DNA from: Mycobacterium kyorinense
GTDB taxonomy: Bacteria; Actinomycetota; Actinomycetes; Mycobacteriales; Mycobacteriaceae
Direction: 5' to 3'
Assembly (NCBI RefSeq): GCF_002101735.1
Contig: NZ_LQPE01000008.1
Coordinates: 1-63,062, forward strand
DNA length: 63,062 nucleotides
The notes under the pieces are model-generated. The model had not been told where the DNA came from. It ran no database searches and worked only from the letters and a program-made list of their open reading frames with translations. This document shows, one piece after another, positions 12,718 to 24,671 of this stretch (within the stretch, counting starts at the first letter, position 1; every line of letters begins with the position of its first letter). Both the position numbers and the translations under genes were made by a program.

Positions 12718-13107
12718 GTGCACAGCATTCAAGTCGCGGACGAGACGTTCGTCGCCGCCGACGCAGCACAGGTCGGGGCGGCGGTTGCCGACCGGGCCAG
12801 CTGGCGGCGCTGGTGGCCCGATCTGCGGCTCAACGTTGTCGAGGACCGCGCCGAGAAGGGCATCCGCTGGACGGTGACCGGCCCGCTCACCGGCACGATG
12901 GAGATCTGGCTCGAACCGGTGCTGGACGGGGTCCTGCTGCACTACTTCCTGCACGCCGAGCCCTCCGGTGCGGCGGCCTGGCAGCTGGCCCGGATGAACC
13001 TCGCCCGAATGACCCACCGCCGCCGGGTTGCGGGCAAGAATATGGCGTTCGCAGTGAAGGCGACGCTGGAGCGGTCGCGTCCCGTCGGGGTCGCGCCCGT
13101 GGCTTGA
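12718..13107 (+). CDS. SRPBCC (START-like) fold protein, Rv2186c-like
   Basis: A 129-residue protein with the polyketide-cyclase/START pattern: the N-terminal [29 protein letters not shown] run, paired Trp residues, alternating strands and a basic C-terminal helix. Such folds bind hydrophobic ligands; the ligand here is unknown. The GTG start follows a 117-base gap after divergent fadD15, in which I see no clear ribosome site. A second SRPBCC protein follows 86 bases later, suggesting an ancient duplication and shared lipid-related work with the PIM genes nearby. Confidence 0.85.
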   Translation: MHSIQVADETFVAADAAQVGAAVADRASWRRWWPDLRLNVVEDRAEKGIRWTVTGPLTGTMEIWLEPVLDGVLLHYFLHAEPSGAAAWQLARMNLARMTHRRRVAGKNMAFAVKATLERSRPVGVAPVA

Positions 13108-13193
13108 CCCCCGCTCGGGCCGACGCGGGGAGTACCGTTTCTGCGACAGACACTGGGGGAGCACCCGCTTGCGGGGGAGAGGGAAGCAGCCAG

Positions 13194-13631
13194 GTGGCGG
13201 AGAAGACGGCACAGACGATCTACATCGACGCCGACCCCAGCACCGTGATGAGCGTGATCGCCGACATCGGCTCCTATCCGGAGTGGGTCTCGGAGTACAA
13301 GGAGGCCGAGGTCCTCGAGGCCGACGCCGACGGCTACCCGAAAGTCGCGCGCATGGTGCTCGACACCACGGTGCTCAAAGACACCCTGGTGTTCTCCTAC
13401 GACTGGCCGAAAGACCGCGGCTCGGTACGCTGGTCACTGGTCTCCAGCTCTATACTGCGTTCCCTTGAGGGGGCATACTTGTTGTCGCCCAAGGGGTCTG
13501 GCACCGACGTGACGTACGAGCTCACGGTCGACCTGGCTATTCCGATGATCGGGTTGCTCAAGCGCAAGGCCGAGCGCAGGCTGACCGACACCGCGTTGAA
13601 GGATCTGAAGAAACGAGTCGAGGCTGAGTGA
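13194..13631 (+). CDS. SRPBCC-fold protein, Rv2185c/TB16.3-like
   Basis: A 145-residue polyketide-cyclase/START-like protein ([15 protein letters not shown]-terminus, [11 protein letters not shown], closing with a long basic helix). The family binds lipophilic molecules; M. tuberculosis TB16.3 has no established substrate known to me. I choose the GTG at 13194, preceded by GGGAAG, which gives the family N-terminus; the longer open frame upstream overlaps the other SRPBCC gene in a different frame. The stop is followed at once by the ArsA-like gene. Confidence 0.87.
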   Translation: MAEKTAQTIYIDADPSTVMSVIADIGSYPEWVSEYKEAEVLEADADGYPKVARMVLDTTVLKDTLVFSYDWPKDRGSVRWSLVSSSILRSLEGAYLLSPKGSGTDVTYELTVDLAIPMIGLLKRKAERRLTDTALKDLKKRVEAE

Positions 13632-14883
13632 GTCGGCAACACCCGTCCTGGCCCGGATCAGTCTCTTCGTCGGCAAGGGCGGGGTAGGAAAGTCCACCCT
13701 GGCGGCCGCCACGGCCGTCGCCGACGCGCGCGCCGGCCGGCGGGTGCTCGTGGTGTCCACCGACCAGGCGCATTCGCTGGGTGACGTGCTGGGCGTGGCA
13801 GTTCCGCCGACCGGTCGGCGCGACCCGGTCCGGGTACTTGCCGATGACGTGGAGACCGGCGGTGGTTTCCTGGACGCGCTGGCGCTGGACACCCTGGCGC
13901 TGCTGGAGGCGCGCTGGCGTGACGTCGTCGACGCGCTGGGCGGGCGGTTTCCCGAGTCGGAGCTGGATAGCGTTGCGCCCGAAGAGCTCTCGGCATTGCC
14001 CGGCATCCAGGAAGTTCTCGGGCTGCACGAGGTCGGCGAGCTGGCCGCGTCCGGCAGGTGGGATCACGTCGTCGTCGACTGCGCATCCACCGCCGACGCG
14101 CTGCGGATGCTCACGCTGCCGGCCACGTTCGCGCTCTACGTGGAGCGCGCCTGGCCGCGCCATCGCAGACTGTCCGGTGCCGCCGACGACCGCTCGGCGG
14201 CGGTGGTGGAACTGCTTGAGCGCATCAGCGCCAGCGTCGAACGGCTCTCGGCACTGCTCACCGACCCGGCGCTGGTCGGCGCGCACCTGGTACTGACCGC
14301 GGAGCGGGTGGTGGCCGCGGAGGCGGTCCGCACGCTGGGCTCGCTGGCGCTGATGGGTGTTCGCGTCGAGGAGTTGATCGTCAATCAGATTTTGCTGCAA
14401 GACGATTCATATGAATACCGCAACCTGCCGGAGCATCCGGCCTTCGACTGGTATGCCGAGCGCATCGGTGAGCAGCGTGCCGTGCTGGACGAACTAGAGG
14501 CCACGATCGGCGACGTCGCGCTGGTGCTGACCCCGCATCTGGCGGGCGAGCCGATCGGCCCCAAGGCGCTGGCCGAACTGCTCGACAGCGCCCGTCGGCG
14601 CGACGGATCGGCGCCGCCGGGGCCGTTGCGTCCACTCGTGGATCTCGAATCGGGCTCAGGACTGCAGTCGGTGTACCGATTACGGCTAGAGTTGCCGCAA
14701 GTCGATTCCGGCGCGCTCAGCCTGGGCCGAGTCGACGACGACCTGATCATCAGCGCCGGCGGCATGCGGCGCCGAGTTCGGTTGGCGTCCGTACTGCGGC
14801 GGTGCACGGTGCTGGACGCTCATCTTCGAGGTAGTGAGCTGACGGTGCGTTTTCGACCCAATCCGGAGGTGTGGCCGGCGTGA
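13624..14883 (+). CDS. ArsA/Get3-like ATPase (Rv2184c-like), apparent CTG start
   Basis: About 419 residues. The N-terminus carries a deviant Walker A, GKGGVGKST, followed by the VSTDQAHSLGD switch, as in ArsA/Get3 ATPases; anion-transport or membrane-protein-targeting roles are known for relatives, none for this one. The first canonical start is a GTG at 13744, which would delete the P-loop and so cannot be right. Between the in-frame stop at 13606 and that GTG there is no ATG, GTG or TTG. CTG at 13624 overlaps the preceding gene's last codons and gives [14 protein letters not shown], so I take it as the start. The stop overlaps the next gene as GTGA. Confidence 0.85.
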   Translation: MSESATPVLARISLFVGKGGVGKSTLAAATAVADARAGRRVLVVSTDQAHSLGDVLGVAVPPTGRRDPVRVLADDVETGGGFLDALALDTLALLEARWRDVVDALGGRFPESELDSVAPEELSALPGIQEVLGLHEVGELAASGRWDHVVVDCASTADALRMLTLPATFALYVERAWPRHRRLSGAADDRSAAVVELLERISASVERLSALLTDPALVGAHLVLTAERVVAAEAVRTLGSLALMGVRVEELIVNQILLQDDSYEYRNLPEHPAFDWYAERIGEQRAVLDELEATIGDVALVLTPHLAGEPIGPKALAELLDSARRRDGSAPPGPLRPLVDLESGSGLQSVYRLRLELPQVDSGALSLGRVDDDLIISAGGMRRRVRLASVLRRCTVLDAHLRGSELTVRFRPNPEVWPA

Positions 14884-15263
14884 GTGGCGTGCACCCCGAC
14901 ATCGGTCCGGAATTGCGGAAACTGGCGCAGACCATCCTGGACGGAATCGACCCCGCGGTGCGCGCGGCGGCGGTGCGCGCGTCGGGCGGCGGTCCGGAAA
15001 CCGGCAAATGCCAACAGGTGTGGTGTCCGGTCTGTGCGCTGGCGGCGCTGGTCACCGGCGAACACCATCCGCTGCTGACCGTTATCGCCGACCACAGCGT
15101 CGCACTGCTGGCGATCATCCGCGCGATCATCGCCGAGGTCGACGGATCGGTGCCACCGTCGCCGCCGGAGGGCCCGCCCGGCGGCGGTGACACTGCGGAG
15201 CCCGCGCCCGAGACGGCCGCGAAGAGTCGCTACGAGCCAATCACGATCACCGTCGAGGAGTAG
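14880..15263 (+). CDS. Conserved mycobacterial protein, Rv2183c-like
   Basis: A 127-residue protein of unknown function. The N-terminal half is helical (GPELRKLAQTILDGIDP), followed by CQQVWCPVCALAALVTGEHHP, with C-x4-C-x2-C that might bind a metal, then a hydrophobic helix and a Pro/Gly-rich acidic tail. The GTG at 14880 overlaps the ArsA-like stop (GTGA); a GTG at 14871 would add three residues. Coupling to the ArsA-like ATPase suggests the two act together. Confidence 0.83.
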   Translation: MSGVHPDIGPELRKLAQTILDGIDPAVRAAAVRASGGGPETGKCQQVWCPVCALAALVTGEHHPLLTVIADHSVALLAIIRAIIAEVDGSVPPSPPEGPPGGGDTAEPAPETAAKSRYEPITITVEE

Positions 15264-15317
15264 CCGAGCGTCGCGTGCTGTGGTCGCATCGACACTCGAT
15301 CGGTACAGTTGGCGCAG

Positions 15318-15323
15318 TACTAT
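15318..15323 (+). promoter_or_regulatory. Candidate -10 element before the acyltransferase gene
   Basis: TACTAT lies 25 bases before the ATG at 15349, which has its own strong GGGAGGGG ribosome site, so a short leader is expected. No good -35 is visible. Confidence 0.35.
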
Positions 15324-15348
15324 CCGGCGCGGGTGAGAGGGAGGGGCC

Positions 15349-16080
15349 ATGTGGTACTGGCTTTTCAAGTACATCTTCATGGGCCCGCTGCTCGCGCTGT
15401 TGGGACGCCCGAAAGTCGAAGGACTGGAAAACATCCCGCAATCCGGGCCGGCAATCCTGGCCAGTAACCACCTGGCGGTCGCCGACAGCTTCTACCTGCC
15501 GCTGGTGGTGCGACGCCGCATCACCTTTTTGGCCAAGGCGGAATACTTCACCGGGACCGGCCTGAAGGGATGGTTCCTGCGCTGGTTCTACAGCACTACC
15601 GGCCAGGTTCCGATCGACCGCACCGACGCCGACACCGCGGACGCGGCACTGCGCACCGCCGAGCGACTGCTCAAAGAGGGCAAGCTGCTCGGCATGTACC
15701 CCGAGGGCACCCGCTCACCCGACGGGCGGCTGTACAAGGGCAAGACCGGGCTGGCCCGGCTGGCGCTGCACACCGGCGTCCCGGTCATCCCGGTAGCGAT
15801 GATCGGCACCGACAAGGTCAACCCGCCCGGCAGCAAGATGTGGCGGTTCGGCCGGGTCACCGTCCGGTTCGGCAAGCCGATGGAGTTCTCCCGGTTCGAG
15901 GGACTGGCCGGCAACCGCTTCATCGAGCGGGCCGTCACCGACGAGGTGATCTACGAGCTGATGCGCCTTTCGGGCCAGGAGTACGTCGACATTTACGCCG
16001 CCACCGTCAAGGACCGCTGCAACGGATCGGCACCGGCGAACGAAGCGCCGGCCCGCATCCCGGAGACGGCCGCCGGCTAG
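15349..16080 (+). CDS. PlsC-family lysophospholipid acyltransferase (Rv2182c-like)
   Basis: A 243-residue membrane-associated 1-acyl-glycerol-3-phosphate acyltransferase homologue. It has the NHxxxxD catalytic motif (NHLAVAD), the PEGTRSPDG substrate motif, and VPVIPVAMIGT in family order, behind an amphipathic N-terminus. The M. tuberculosis homologue has been assigned to phospholipid sn-position acylation (named PlsM in recent work, as I recall). The ATG follows GGGAGGGGCC. The gene is convergent with mptC, ten bases apart. Confidence 0.9.
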   Translation: MWYWLFKYIFMGPLLALLGRPKVEGLENIPQSGPAILASNHLAVADSFYLPLVVRRRITFLAKAEYFTGTGLKGWFLRWFYSTTGQVPIDRTDADTADAALRTAERLLKEGKLLGMYPEGTRSPDGRLYKGKTGLARLALHTGVPVIPVAMIGTDKVNPPGSKMWRFGRVTVRFGKPMEFSRFEGLAGNRFIERAVTDEVIYELMRLSGQEYVDIYAATVKDRCNGSAPANEAPARIPETAAG

Positions 16081-16090
16081 ACCCGCGGCA

Positions 16091-17380
16091 TCAGCCGACC
16101 GGTGCAGGTTCGGGCGCGGCGAATTCCCGCGGCGCGGTGCGCGCCGTGACGGCGACTCCGGCGGCGACGATGGTCGCCAGCGCCCACCACACGTAGGACG
16201 CCCCGACGAGTTGGCGCCAGCCGGCCGCCGTCGTCTCGTGGTGTTTGGGCATCAGGTCGATCGGCGTCCACACCATCACCGCCACCCCCGCAGCGCCGAC
16301 CACGCCCAGCGCGGGGCTGCGGCGCCGCCACGCCAGCACACCGGTCACCGACACCGCAGGCAGCATCCACACCCAGTGGTGCGACCACGACACCGGCGAC
16401 ACCACCAACCCGAACAGGGCAATACAGATCACGGCCAGAGTCGGTTCGTTGGCTGCGAGCACGCGCCGCGCAGCCCAGACCGTCAACGCCAACACGAGCA
16501 GGCACGCGGCCACCCACAGCGGGAAGCGTTCGTGCTCGCCGAGCCCCAGCCGGGCCAGCGCGCCCGCGACATTCTGATTGGTGTTCAGCGAAGCGGCGCC
16601 GATACGGTCGGTCTTGCGCACGGTGTCCGTCCAGTACTCCCACGAGTCGCGCCAGGCCAGGGCAAACGCGACCAGGGTCGCCACCAGGAACGACGCCAGC
16701 GCGGTCAGCGCGGCACGGCCGTCGCGGCGCAGCAGGAAGTACAGCAGGAAGACCGCCGGCGTGAGTTTCAGCGCGATGCCCAGACCCAGCATCAGCCCGC
16801 GCGGCCACGGGGTGCGACGCGGCAGGCAATCGGCGAGCACCAGCGTCATCAGCACGACGTTGATCTGCCCGAACGCGAAGTTCGACCTGATCGGCTCCAG
16901 CCAGATCGCGGCCGCCGCCACGATGACCACGGCCAGCCAACACCGTCGCAGCCAGGCCGGGCCGGGCACCACACGCGAGCTGTCCCACACATCGAGGCGG
17001 GTCAGCACGATCATCATCGAGGTGATCAGCAGCGCCAGCGTCGTCAGCGTGATCGCCACGCTGGCCGCTGGCAGCCCCAACCAGGCGAACGGGCAGAACG
17101 CGATGGCCGCCAGCGGGGGATAGGTGAACGGCAGGTCCAGGCCGATGGGCGTGTGGAACTTGGTGTCGCCGGCGTACAGCGGTCGGCCGTCCAGCCAGGC
17201 TTGACCGCCCATCCGGTACACGTCGATGTCGATGCGGTACTGCGCGTGCCAGATCAGCTGCCAGGCCGCGTAGCCGAACACCGCCGCGGCGACCACCAGC
17301 AGCAACACCCACACGGCGGCCTGCCTGACGGCGACTCGCCCGCGCACACTGCCCACGTCGGGCGACTGCCGTCTACTCAT
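16091..17380 (-). CDS. GT87 alpha-(1->2)-mannosyltransferase MptC (Rv2181-like)
   Basis: A 429-residue polytopic membrane mannosyltransferase that uses polyprenyl-phosphomannose outside the membrane. About ten hydrophobic segments are visible, with an [13 protein letters not shown] loop bearing the acidic residues expected for a GT-C catalytic site after the first helix, then [16 protein letters not shown] and SHHWVWMLP, all GT87 hallmarks. In mycobacteria it adds the single alpha-1,2-mannose branches of lipomannan/LAM and caps. The ATG at 17380 opens directly on MSRRQSPD; the 61-base gap to the divergent membrane-protein gene carries both promoters. Confidence 0.9.
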   Translation of the reverse strand: MSRRQSPDVGSVRGRVAVRQAAVWVLLLVVAAAVFGYAAWQLIWHAQYRIDIDVYRMGGQAWLDGRPLYAGDTKFHTPIGLDLPFTYPPLAAIAFCPFAWLGLPAASVAITLTTLALLITSMMIVLTRLDVWDSSRVVPGPAWLRRCWLAVVIVAAAAIWLEPIRSNFAFGQINVVLMTLVLADCLPRRTPWPRGLMLGLGIALKLTPAVFLLYFLLRRDGRAALTALASFLVATLVAFALAWRDSWEYWTDTVRKTDRIGAASLNTNQNVAGALARLGLGEHERFPLWVAACLLVLALTVWAARRVLAANEPTLAVICIALFGLVVSPVSWSHHWVWMLPAVSVTGVLAWRRRSPALGVVGAAGVAVMVWTPIDLMPKHHETTAAGWRQLVGASYVWWALATIVAAGVAVTARTAPREFAAPEPAPVG

Positions 17381-17441
17381 GTCGCAGACAGCCTATCGGT
17401 GACCTTGGCGCCACGCGGTATTGCAACGGGCGATACGTGCG

Positions 17442-18338
17442 ATGTGGGCGTACTTTTTTAAGGTGCTTGACTGGTTGCGGCATGACATCATCGACCGCGG
17501 ACGATTGCCGTTGCTGTGCTGCCTGGTCGCGTTCATCCTGACGTTTTTTGTGACGCGCACGTTCGTGCGCTACATCCGTCATCGCGCCGACCGCGCCACC
17601 CCGCCGCGATGGTGGGAGCCGCGCAACATCCACATCGGGTCGATGCACATCCACCACGTGGTCATCGGGGTGGTCCTGGTGATGCTCTCCGGGGTGTCCC
17701 TGGTGACGTTGGCTCTGGAGGGCAATCAAGCTGAATTGACCACGGCGGCAATCTTTTTCGGTATCGGCGCAGCGCTGGTGCTCGACGAGTACGCGCTGAT
17801 CCTGCACCTGTCCGACGTGTACTGGGAGGAGGACGGGCGGACTTCGGTGGACGCGGTGTTCGCCGCGGTCGCGGTCGGCGGGCTGCTGGTGCTGGGTCTG
17901 CACCCGCTGATGTTCTTCCTGTCCTTCTGGCAGGACACCCACTCGCCGCTGCTGCACGCCGCGGTGATCCTGGGGCTGGTGCTGACGCCGCCGCTGGCGA
18001 TCGTCGTGCTGCTCAAGGGCAAGGTGTGGACCGGTCTGATCGGCATGTTCTTCGTGGTGCTGCTGGTCATCGGCGCGATCCGGCTGTCGCGTCCGCACGC
18101 GCCGTGGGCCCGGTGGCGCTATACCAATCAGCAGGACAAGATGCGACGGGCGGTGCAGCGAGAACGCCAGCTGCGCCGGCCGGTGATACGCGCCAAGCTG
18201 TGGGTGCAGAGCACCATTGCCGGTACGCCGCGCGTTCCCGACGAGCGCACCGTGGATGCGGCGCTGGACCTCGAGGTCCATGCCGCGCCGCCGCCGACGG
18301 GCCCGCTGCGCGTCCTGGTGCCCGGCGGCCGCGGCTAG
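17442..18338 (+). CDS. Integral membrane protein, Rv2180c-like
   Basis: A 298-residue membrane protein with about six hydrophobic helices and a basic, cytosolic-looking C-terminal 80 residues (QRERQLRRPVIRAKLW). The loop HIGSMHIHHVVIG is rich in histidine and could bind a metal or cofactor. Function unknown. I choose the ATG at 17442 (MWAYFFKVLDW), which gives a length near that of the M. tuberculosis protein; a TTG at 17421 would add seven residues. The next gene begins 11 bases downstream, so the two are probably co-transcribed. Confidence 0.83.
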   Translation: MWAYFFKVLDWLRHDIIDRGRLPLLCCLVAFILTFFVTRTFVRYIRHRADRATPPRWWEPRNIHIGSMHIHHVVIGVVLVMLSGVSLVTLALEGNQAELTTAAIFFGIGAALVLDEYALILHLSDVYWEEDGRTSVDAVFAAVAVGGLLVLGLHPLMFFLSFWQDTHSPLLHAAVILGLVLTPPLAIVVLLKGKVWTGLIGMFFVVLLVIGAIRLSRPHAPWARWRYTNQQDKMRRAVQRERQLRRPVIRAKLWVQSTIAGTPRVPDERTVDAALDLEVHAAPPPTGPLRVLVPGGRG

Positions 18339-18349
18339 GCTTCCGCGTC

Positions 18350-20267
<1,918 letters not shown>

Positions 20268-20273
20268 CGGCGC

Positions 20274-21422
20274 TTAGAGAAGTCCCGCGAGGTTGCTGCC
20301 GATCGTCCACGCGGCGACGGCGACCATCCCGGTGATCGCCAGCACCACCGCTATCCAGATCAGCACCATGCGCTGGGCGTGTTGTCGGGCCCAGATGAAC
20401 TCGCTGATCTCGATGCCCGCGAATAGCCTTGGCGTTTCGGAATATTCGGGTTCATCCGACCAGTCGCGGGGGAGTTGGCGGGTCGGTTGGCGCACCTGCT
20501 CGGTCGGCTGGTCGGTCCGGCTGCGGTACACCGCCTGTGAGCGGTGCTGGGCCGAGTTGCGGGGTGCGGGCACCCGGAACTCGGGCAGGTCCAGCTCGTC
20601 GGCAAGCCCGTCCAGCGCGGTGCTCATCTCGAGTGCATCGGCGTATCGTCGCGCGGGATCGCGCGCCGTGGCCCGCCCCACGAAGTCATCGAATTGTGTT
20701 GGCACACCAGCGATTCGCGCGCTAGGCGGCGGCACGTCGGTGTCAAGCCGTTGATAGGCGACCGACAACGCGGAGTCACCGTTGAACGGGGTGTGCCCGG
20801 TCAGCAGCTCGTAGGTCACGATTCCCAGCGCGTACACGTCACTGCGGGGGGTGGCTTTGCCGTCGCGGACCTGCTCCGGCGAGAGGTAGGCGGCGGTGCC
20901 GAGAATGACGCTGGCCGAAGTGATTCCGGCCGTCGCGACGGCGCGGACCAATCCGAAGTCGGCGATTTTGACCTCGCCGTCGTCGGAGATCAACACGTTC
21001 TCGGGTTTGACGTCACGGTGTACCAGCCCGGCTCGATGCGCGACGGCCAGCGCGCCCAGCACCGGGCGGAGCACCGCGGCTACGGCATGCGGCGGCATCG
21101 GGCCGCGTTCGGCGAGCAGCTCGCGCAGGGTGCCGCCCTCGATCAGCTCCATCACCAGGAACGGGTGGCGCGCGTCGAGGCCCTGGTCGTAGACCGCGAC
21201 CAGCCCGGGATCCTTGAGCCGGGCCACGCTGCGGGCCTCCAGCCGAAACCGGGTCAGGAATTGCTCGTCGCCGGCGTAGCGCGCGTCCATCACCTTCAGC
21301 GCGACCGGTCGGTCCAGCCGTTCGTCGACGCCGCGGTACACCGTCGAAGTGCCGCCAGTGGCGATCTTGGCCGCAACGCGGTAGCGCCCGTCGAGCAGCG
21401 CGCCGACCAAGGGATCCGTCAC
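20274..21422 (-). CDS. pknL: Ser/Thr protein kinase PknL
   Basis: A 382-residue receptor-type kinase. The N-lobe has GTSTVYRG and the VALK lysine (K43); HRDVKPEN places the catalytic Asp at about 137, DFG begins at 155, and GTAAYLSPEQ marks the end of the activation segment. A single transmembrane helix lies near the C-terminus (about 350-375) with almost nothing outside, so unlike PknB there are no PASTA domains. GTG start at 21422. Divergent from its known M. tuberculosis substrate gene (Rv2175c), 79 bases away, so the two share a regulatory gap. Confidence 0.95.
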   Translation of the reverse strand: MTDPLVGALLDGRYRVAAKIATGGTSTVYRGVDERLDRPVALKVMDARYAGDEQFLTRFRLEARSVARLKDPGLVAVYDQGLDARHPFLVMELIEGGTLRELLAERGPMPPHAVAAVLRPVLGALAVAHRAGLVHRDVKPENVLISDDGEVKIADFGLVRAVATAGITSASVILGTAAYLSPEQVRDGKATPRSDVYALGIVTYELLTGHTPFNGDSALSVAYQRLDTDVPPPSARIAGVPTQFDDFVGRATARDPARRYADALEMSTALDGLADELDLPEFRVPAPRNSAQHRSQAVYRSRTDQPTEQVRQPTRQLPRDWSDEPEYSETPRLFAGIEISEFIWARQHAQRMVLIWIAVVLAITGMVAVAAWTIGSNLAGLL

Positions 21423-21488
21423 GGGCTCATCGTAGGCGCCGCTGCGAATTCAGTCCGAAACCTGTACTCAGCGCGCCGGAATCGGCTC

Positions 21489-21494
21489 TACACT
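21489..21494 (+). promoter_or_regulatory. -10 element of a leaderless promoter, Rv2175c homologue
   Basis: TACACT is followed by seven bases and the ATG at 21502. Together with the lack of any upstream start this fixes the start of the HTH protein. Confidence 0.5.
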
Positions 21495-21501
21495 GGGCGC
21501 G

Positions 21502-21906
21502 ATGAGCAGCATTCCGGCCGGCGACGACGTTCTGGACCCCAACGAACCCACCTACGACCTGTCCGACGTCGCCAAGCTTTTGGGTGTGCCGGTGACCAAG
21601 GTGCATCAGCAGCTGCGGGAGGGCCATCTGGTGGCGGTGCGCCGCGCCGGCGACGTGGTGGTGCCGCGGGTCTTCTTCACCGAATCCGGTCAGGTGGTCA
21701 AGAGCCTGCCCGGGCTGCTAATGGTGTTGCACGACGGCGGTTATCGCGACACCGAGATCGTGCGCTGGTTGTTCACCCCCGACCCGTCGCTGACCATCAC
21801 CCGCGACGGCACCCGTGACGCCATCCGCAATGCGCGTCCGGTGGACGCGTTGCATGCCCATCAGGCGCGCGAAGTGCTGCGCCGGGCACAAGCTATGGCT
21901 TACTGA
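21502..21906 (+). CDS. Winged-helix DNA-binding protein, PknL substrate homologue (Rv2175c-like)
   Basis: A 134-residue protein with a MerR-like helix-turn-helix (YDLSDVAKLLGVPVTKVHQQL), a short wing (GDVVVPRVFF) and a helical C-terminus (PVDALHAHQAREVLRRAQA). In M. tuberculosis the homologue is phosphorylated by PknL, which reduces DNA binding. The ATG at 21502 is the only possible start: the frame is open back to a stop at 21433 but holds no ATG, GTG or TTG. The residues that would precede it resemble the annotated N-terminus of the M. tuberculosis protein, including its phospho-threonine region. Ends 14 bases inside convergent mptA. Confidence 0.88.
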   Translation: MSSIPAGDDVLDPNEPTYDLSDVAKLLGVPVTKVHQQLREGHLVAVRRAGDVVVPRVFFTESGQVVKSLPGLLMVLHDGGYRDTEIVRWLFTPDPSLTITRDGTRDAIRNARPVDALHAHQAREVLRRAQAMAY

Positions 21907-23410
21907 GACTTTCGGCCTCGTCGACGCGGGGTTCCGGTGCCCGGTACAGCGTGTACCACGCGATCACTGCGCAGCCGGTGGCGATGATGACGTGGATCCA
22001 CGAGTACATGCCATGGGCCCCATCGGGTTTGAAGATGACCATGACCCACGTGGAAAACCCGGCGATCGCCGCGAGCGCCCGCCGCGACTGTGCGAGCGGG
22101 GCCACCACCGCCAGCGGCCAGGTGTAATACCACGGCAGCGCGGCGGGCACGAACAACACCACGATCAGCATCGCCCACGCGATCCCGGTGAGCGCCTCGC
22201 GGTCGTTGTGCCGGAATCGCCACCACAGCAGCGGCAACGCGACCGCGATGATCACGATCCCGGCGGCCCGGGTGACCTGCAGCACCGCGTAGAAGTTGAC
22301 ACCGAAGAACAACCCGCCGATCGCGTGGACCAGGTTCGCCACGGCCGTCGGCACGGTCAGCCAGTTGATGATCTTCACCGAGCCGGCCAGCGCGGTCAGC
22401 CAGCCCAGGCCGACTCGCGCCACGGCCGACAACACCGCGAAGACCGCCACGAAGATCAGCACCGACGTCGCGGTGGCCGCCGAGAAGGCGCGCAGCGGCC
22501 GGTATCCCCGGCGGTCGCCGAGATCACGCATCCACACCCAGACCAGGAACGGCAATGCGATCCCGGCGGTGGCTTTGACCGCCACAGCGACGGCGACCAG
22601 CGTGATTCCCGCGACGTGGTGGCGCTCCAGGGTCAGCGCGATGCCCGCTGTCATCAGACCCACCATCAGCATCTCGTTGTGCACACCACCCATCAGGTGG
22701 ATGATCACCAGCGGGTTGAGCACGCAGATCCACAGCGCGGTCGGCGCGTCGGCGCCCAGATGGCGGGCTATTCGCGGGGTGGCCCAGATCAACAGCGCCA
22801 GCCCGGGCAGCATGCACAGGCGCAGCACCATGGTCCCTGCAATCACATGATTGCCGACCGCCATCGTGACCAGCTTGGCGATCAGGATGAACGCCGGTCC
22901 GTAGGGGGCGGTGGTGATCGTCCAGATGGGACTGACGTTGTCCAACAACGGATTCGGGTTGTCCACCGGGCCGACCGCATACGGGTCGAAGCCGTCGCGC
23001 AGCAGCGCGCCCTGGGCCAGATAGGAATAGGTGTCCCGGCTGAAAACCGGCACTGACAGCAGCAGCGGCGCCAGCCAGAAGCCGGTGGTGGCCACCATCG
23101 TGTATTCGGTTGCCTCGCCCGCGATTACCCGCCGCCCCAGCCGAAGCCAGGCGATCAACATCAGCGCGACACCCAGCCACAGCAGGACCGAGGACAGCAC
23201 CAGGCCGTGGCCGAAGCGCAACCAGGACAGGTGCAGCGACTCCAGCAGCGGATCGTGCGGCTTGGTGCTGCCCGCGCCGAGCCCGCCCGCGGTGATGAGC
23301 ACGGCGCCGCCGCCACCCAGAAGTGCCGGCCGGGCCTCGGCAGAGGTAGCGAACTCGCGAAGTCGCGAAAAATGTTGCGTGGCAACGGGAGTAGCTGTGG
23401 GAGTGGACAT
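21893..23410 (-). CDS. mptA: Alpha-(1->6)-mannopyranosyltransferase MptA
   Basis: A 505-residue GT-C membrane mannosyltransferase that extends the alpha-1,6 mannan backbone of lipomannan with polyprenyl-phosphomannose. About twelve hydrophobic helices are present; FSRDTYSYLAQG in the first large loop supplies the expected acidic pair, and VDNPNPLLDNVSPIW and GGVHNEMLMVG are family sequences. The ATG at 23410 follows the idsA2 stop by five bases, so it is co-transcribed with the prenyl synthase that could supply isoprenoid precursor. Confidence 0.92.
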   Translation of the reverse strand: MSTPTATPVATQHFSRLREFATSAEARPALLGGGGAVLITAGGLGAGSTKPHDPLLESLHLSWLRFGHGLVLSSVLLWLGVALMLIAWLRLGRRVIAGEATEYTMVATTGFWLAPLLLSVPVFSRDTYSYLAQGALLRDGFDPYAVGPVDNPNPLLDNVSPIWTITTAPYGPAFILIAKLVTMAVGNHVIAGTMVLRLCMLPGLALLIWATPRIARHLGADAPTALWICVLNPLVIIHLMGGVHNEMLMVGLMTAGIALTLERHHVAGITLVAVAVAVKATAGIALPFLVWVWMRDLGDRRGYRPLRAFSAATATSVLIFVAVFAVLSAVARVGLGWLTALAGSVKIINWLTVPTAVANLVHAIGGLFFGVNFYAVLQVTRAAGIVIIAVALPLLWWRFRHNDREALTGIAWAMLIVVLFVPAALPWYYTWPLAVVAPLAQSRRALAAIAGFSTWVMVIFKPDGAHGMYSWIHVIIATGCAVIAWYTLYRAPEPRVDEAESLSKP

Positions 23411-23415
23411 CGCGA

Positions 23416-24660
<1,245 letters not shown>

Positions 24661-24671
24661 GGAGCAGCCTT

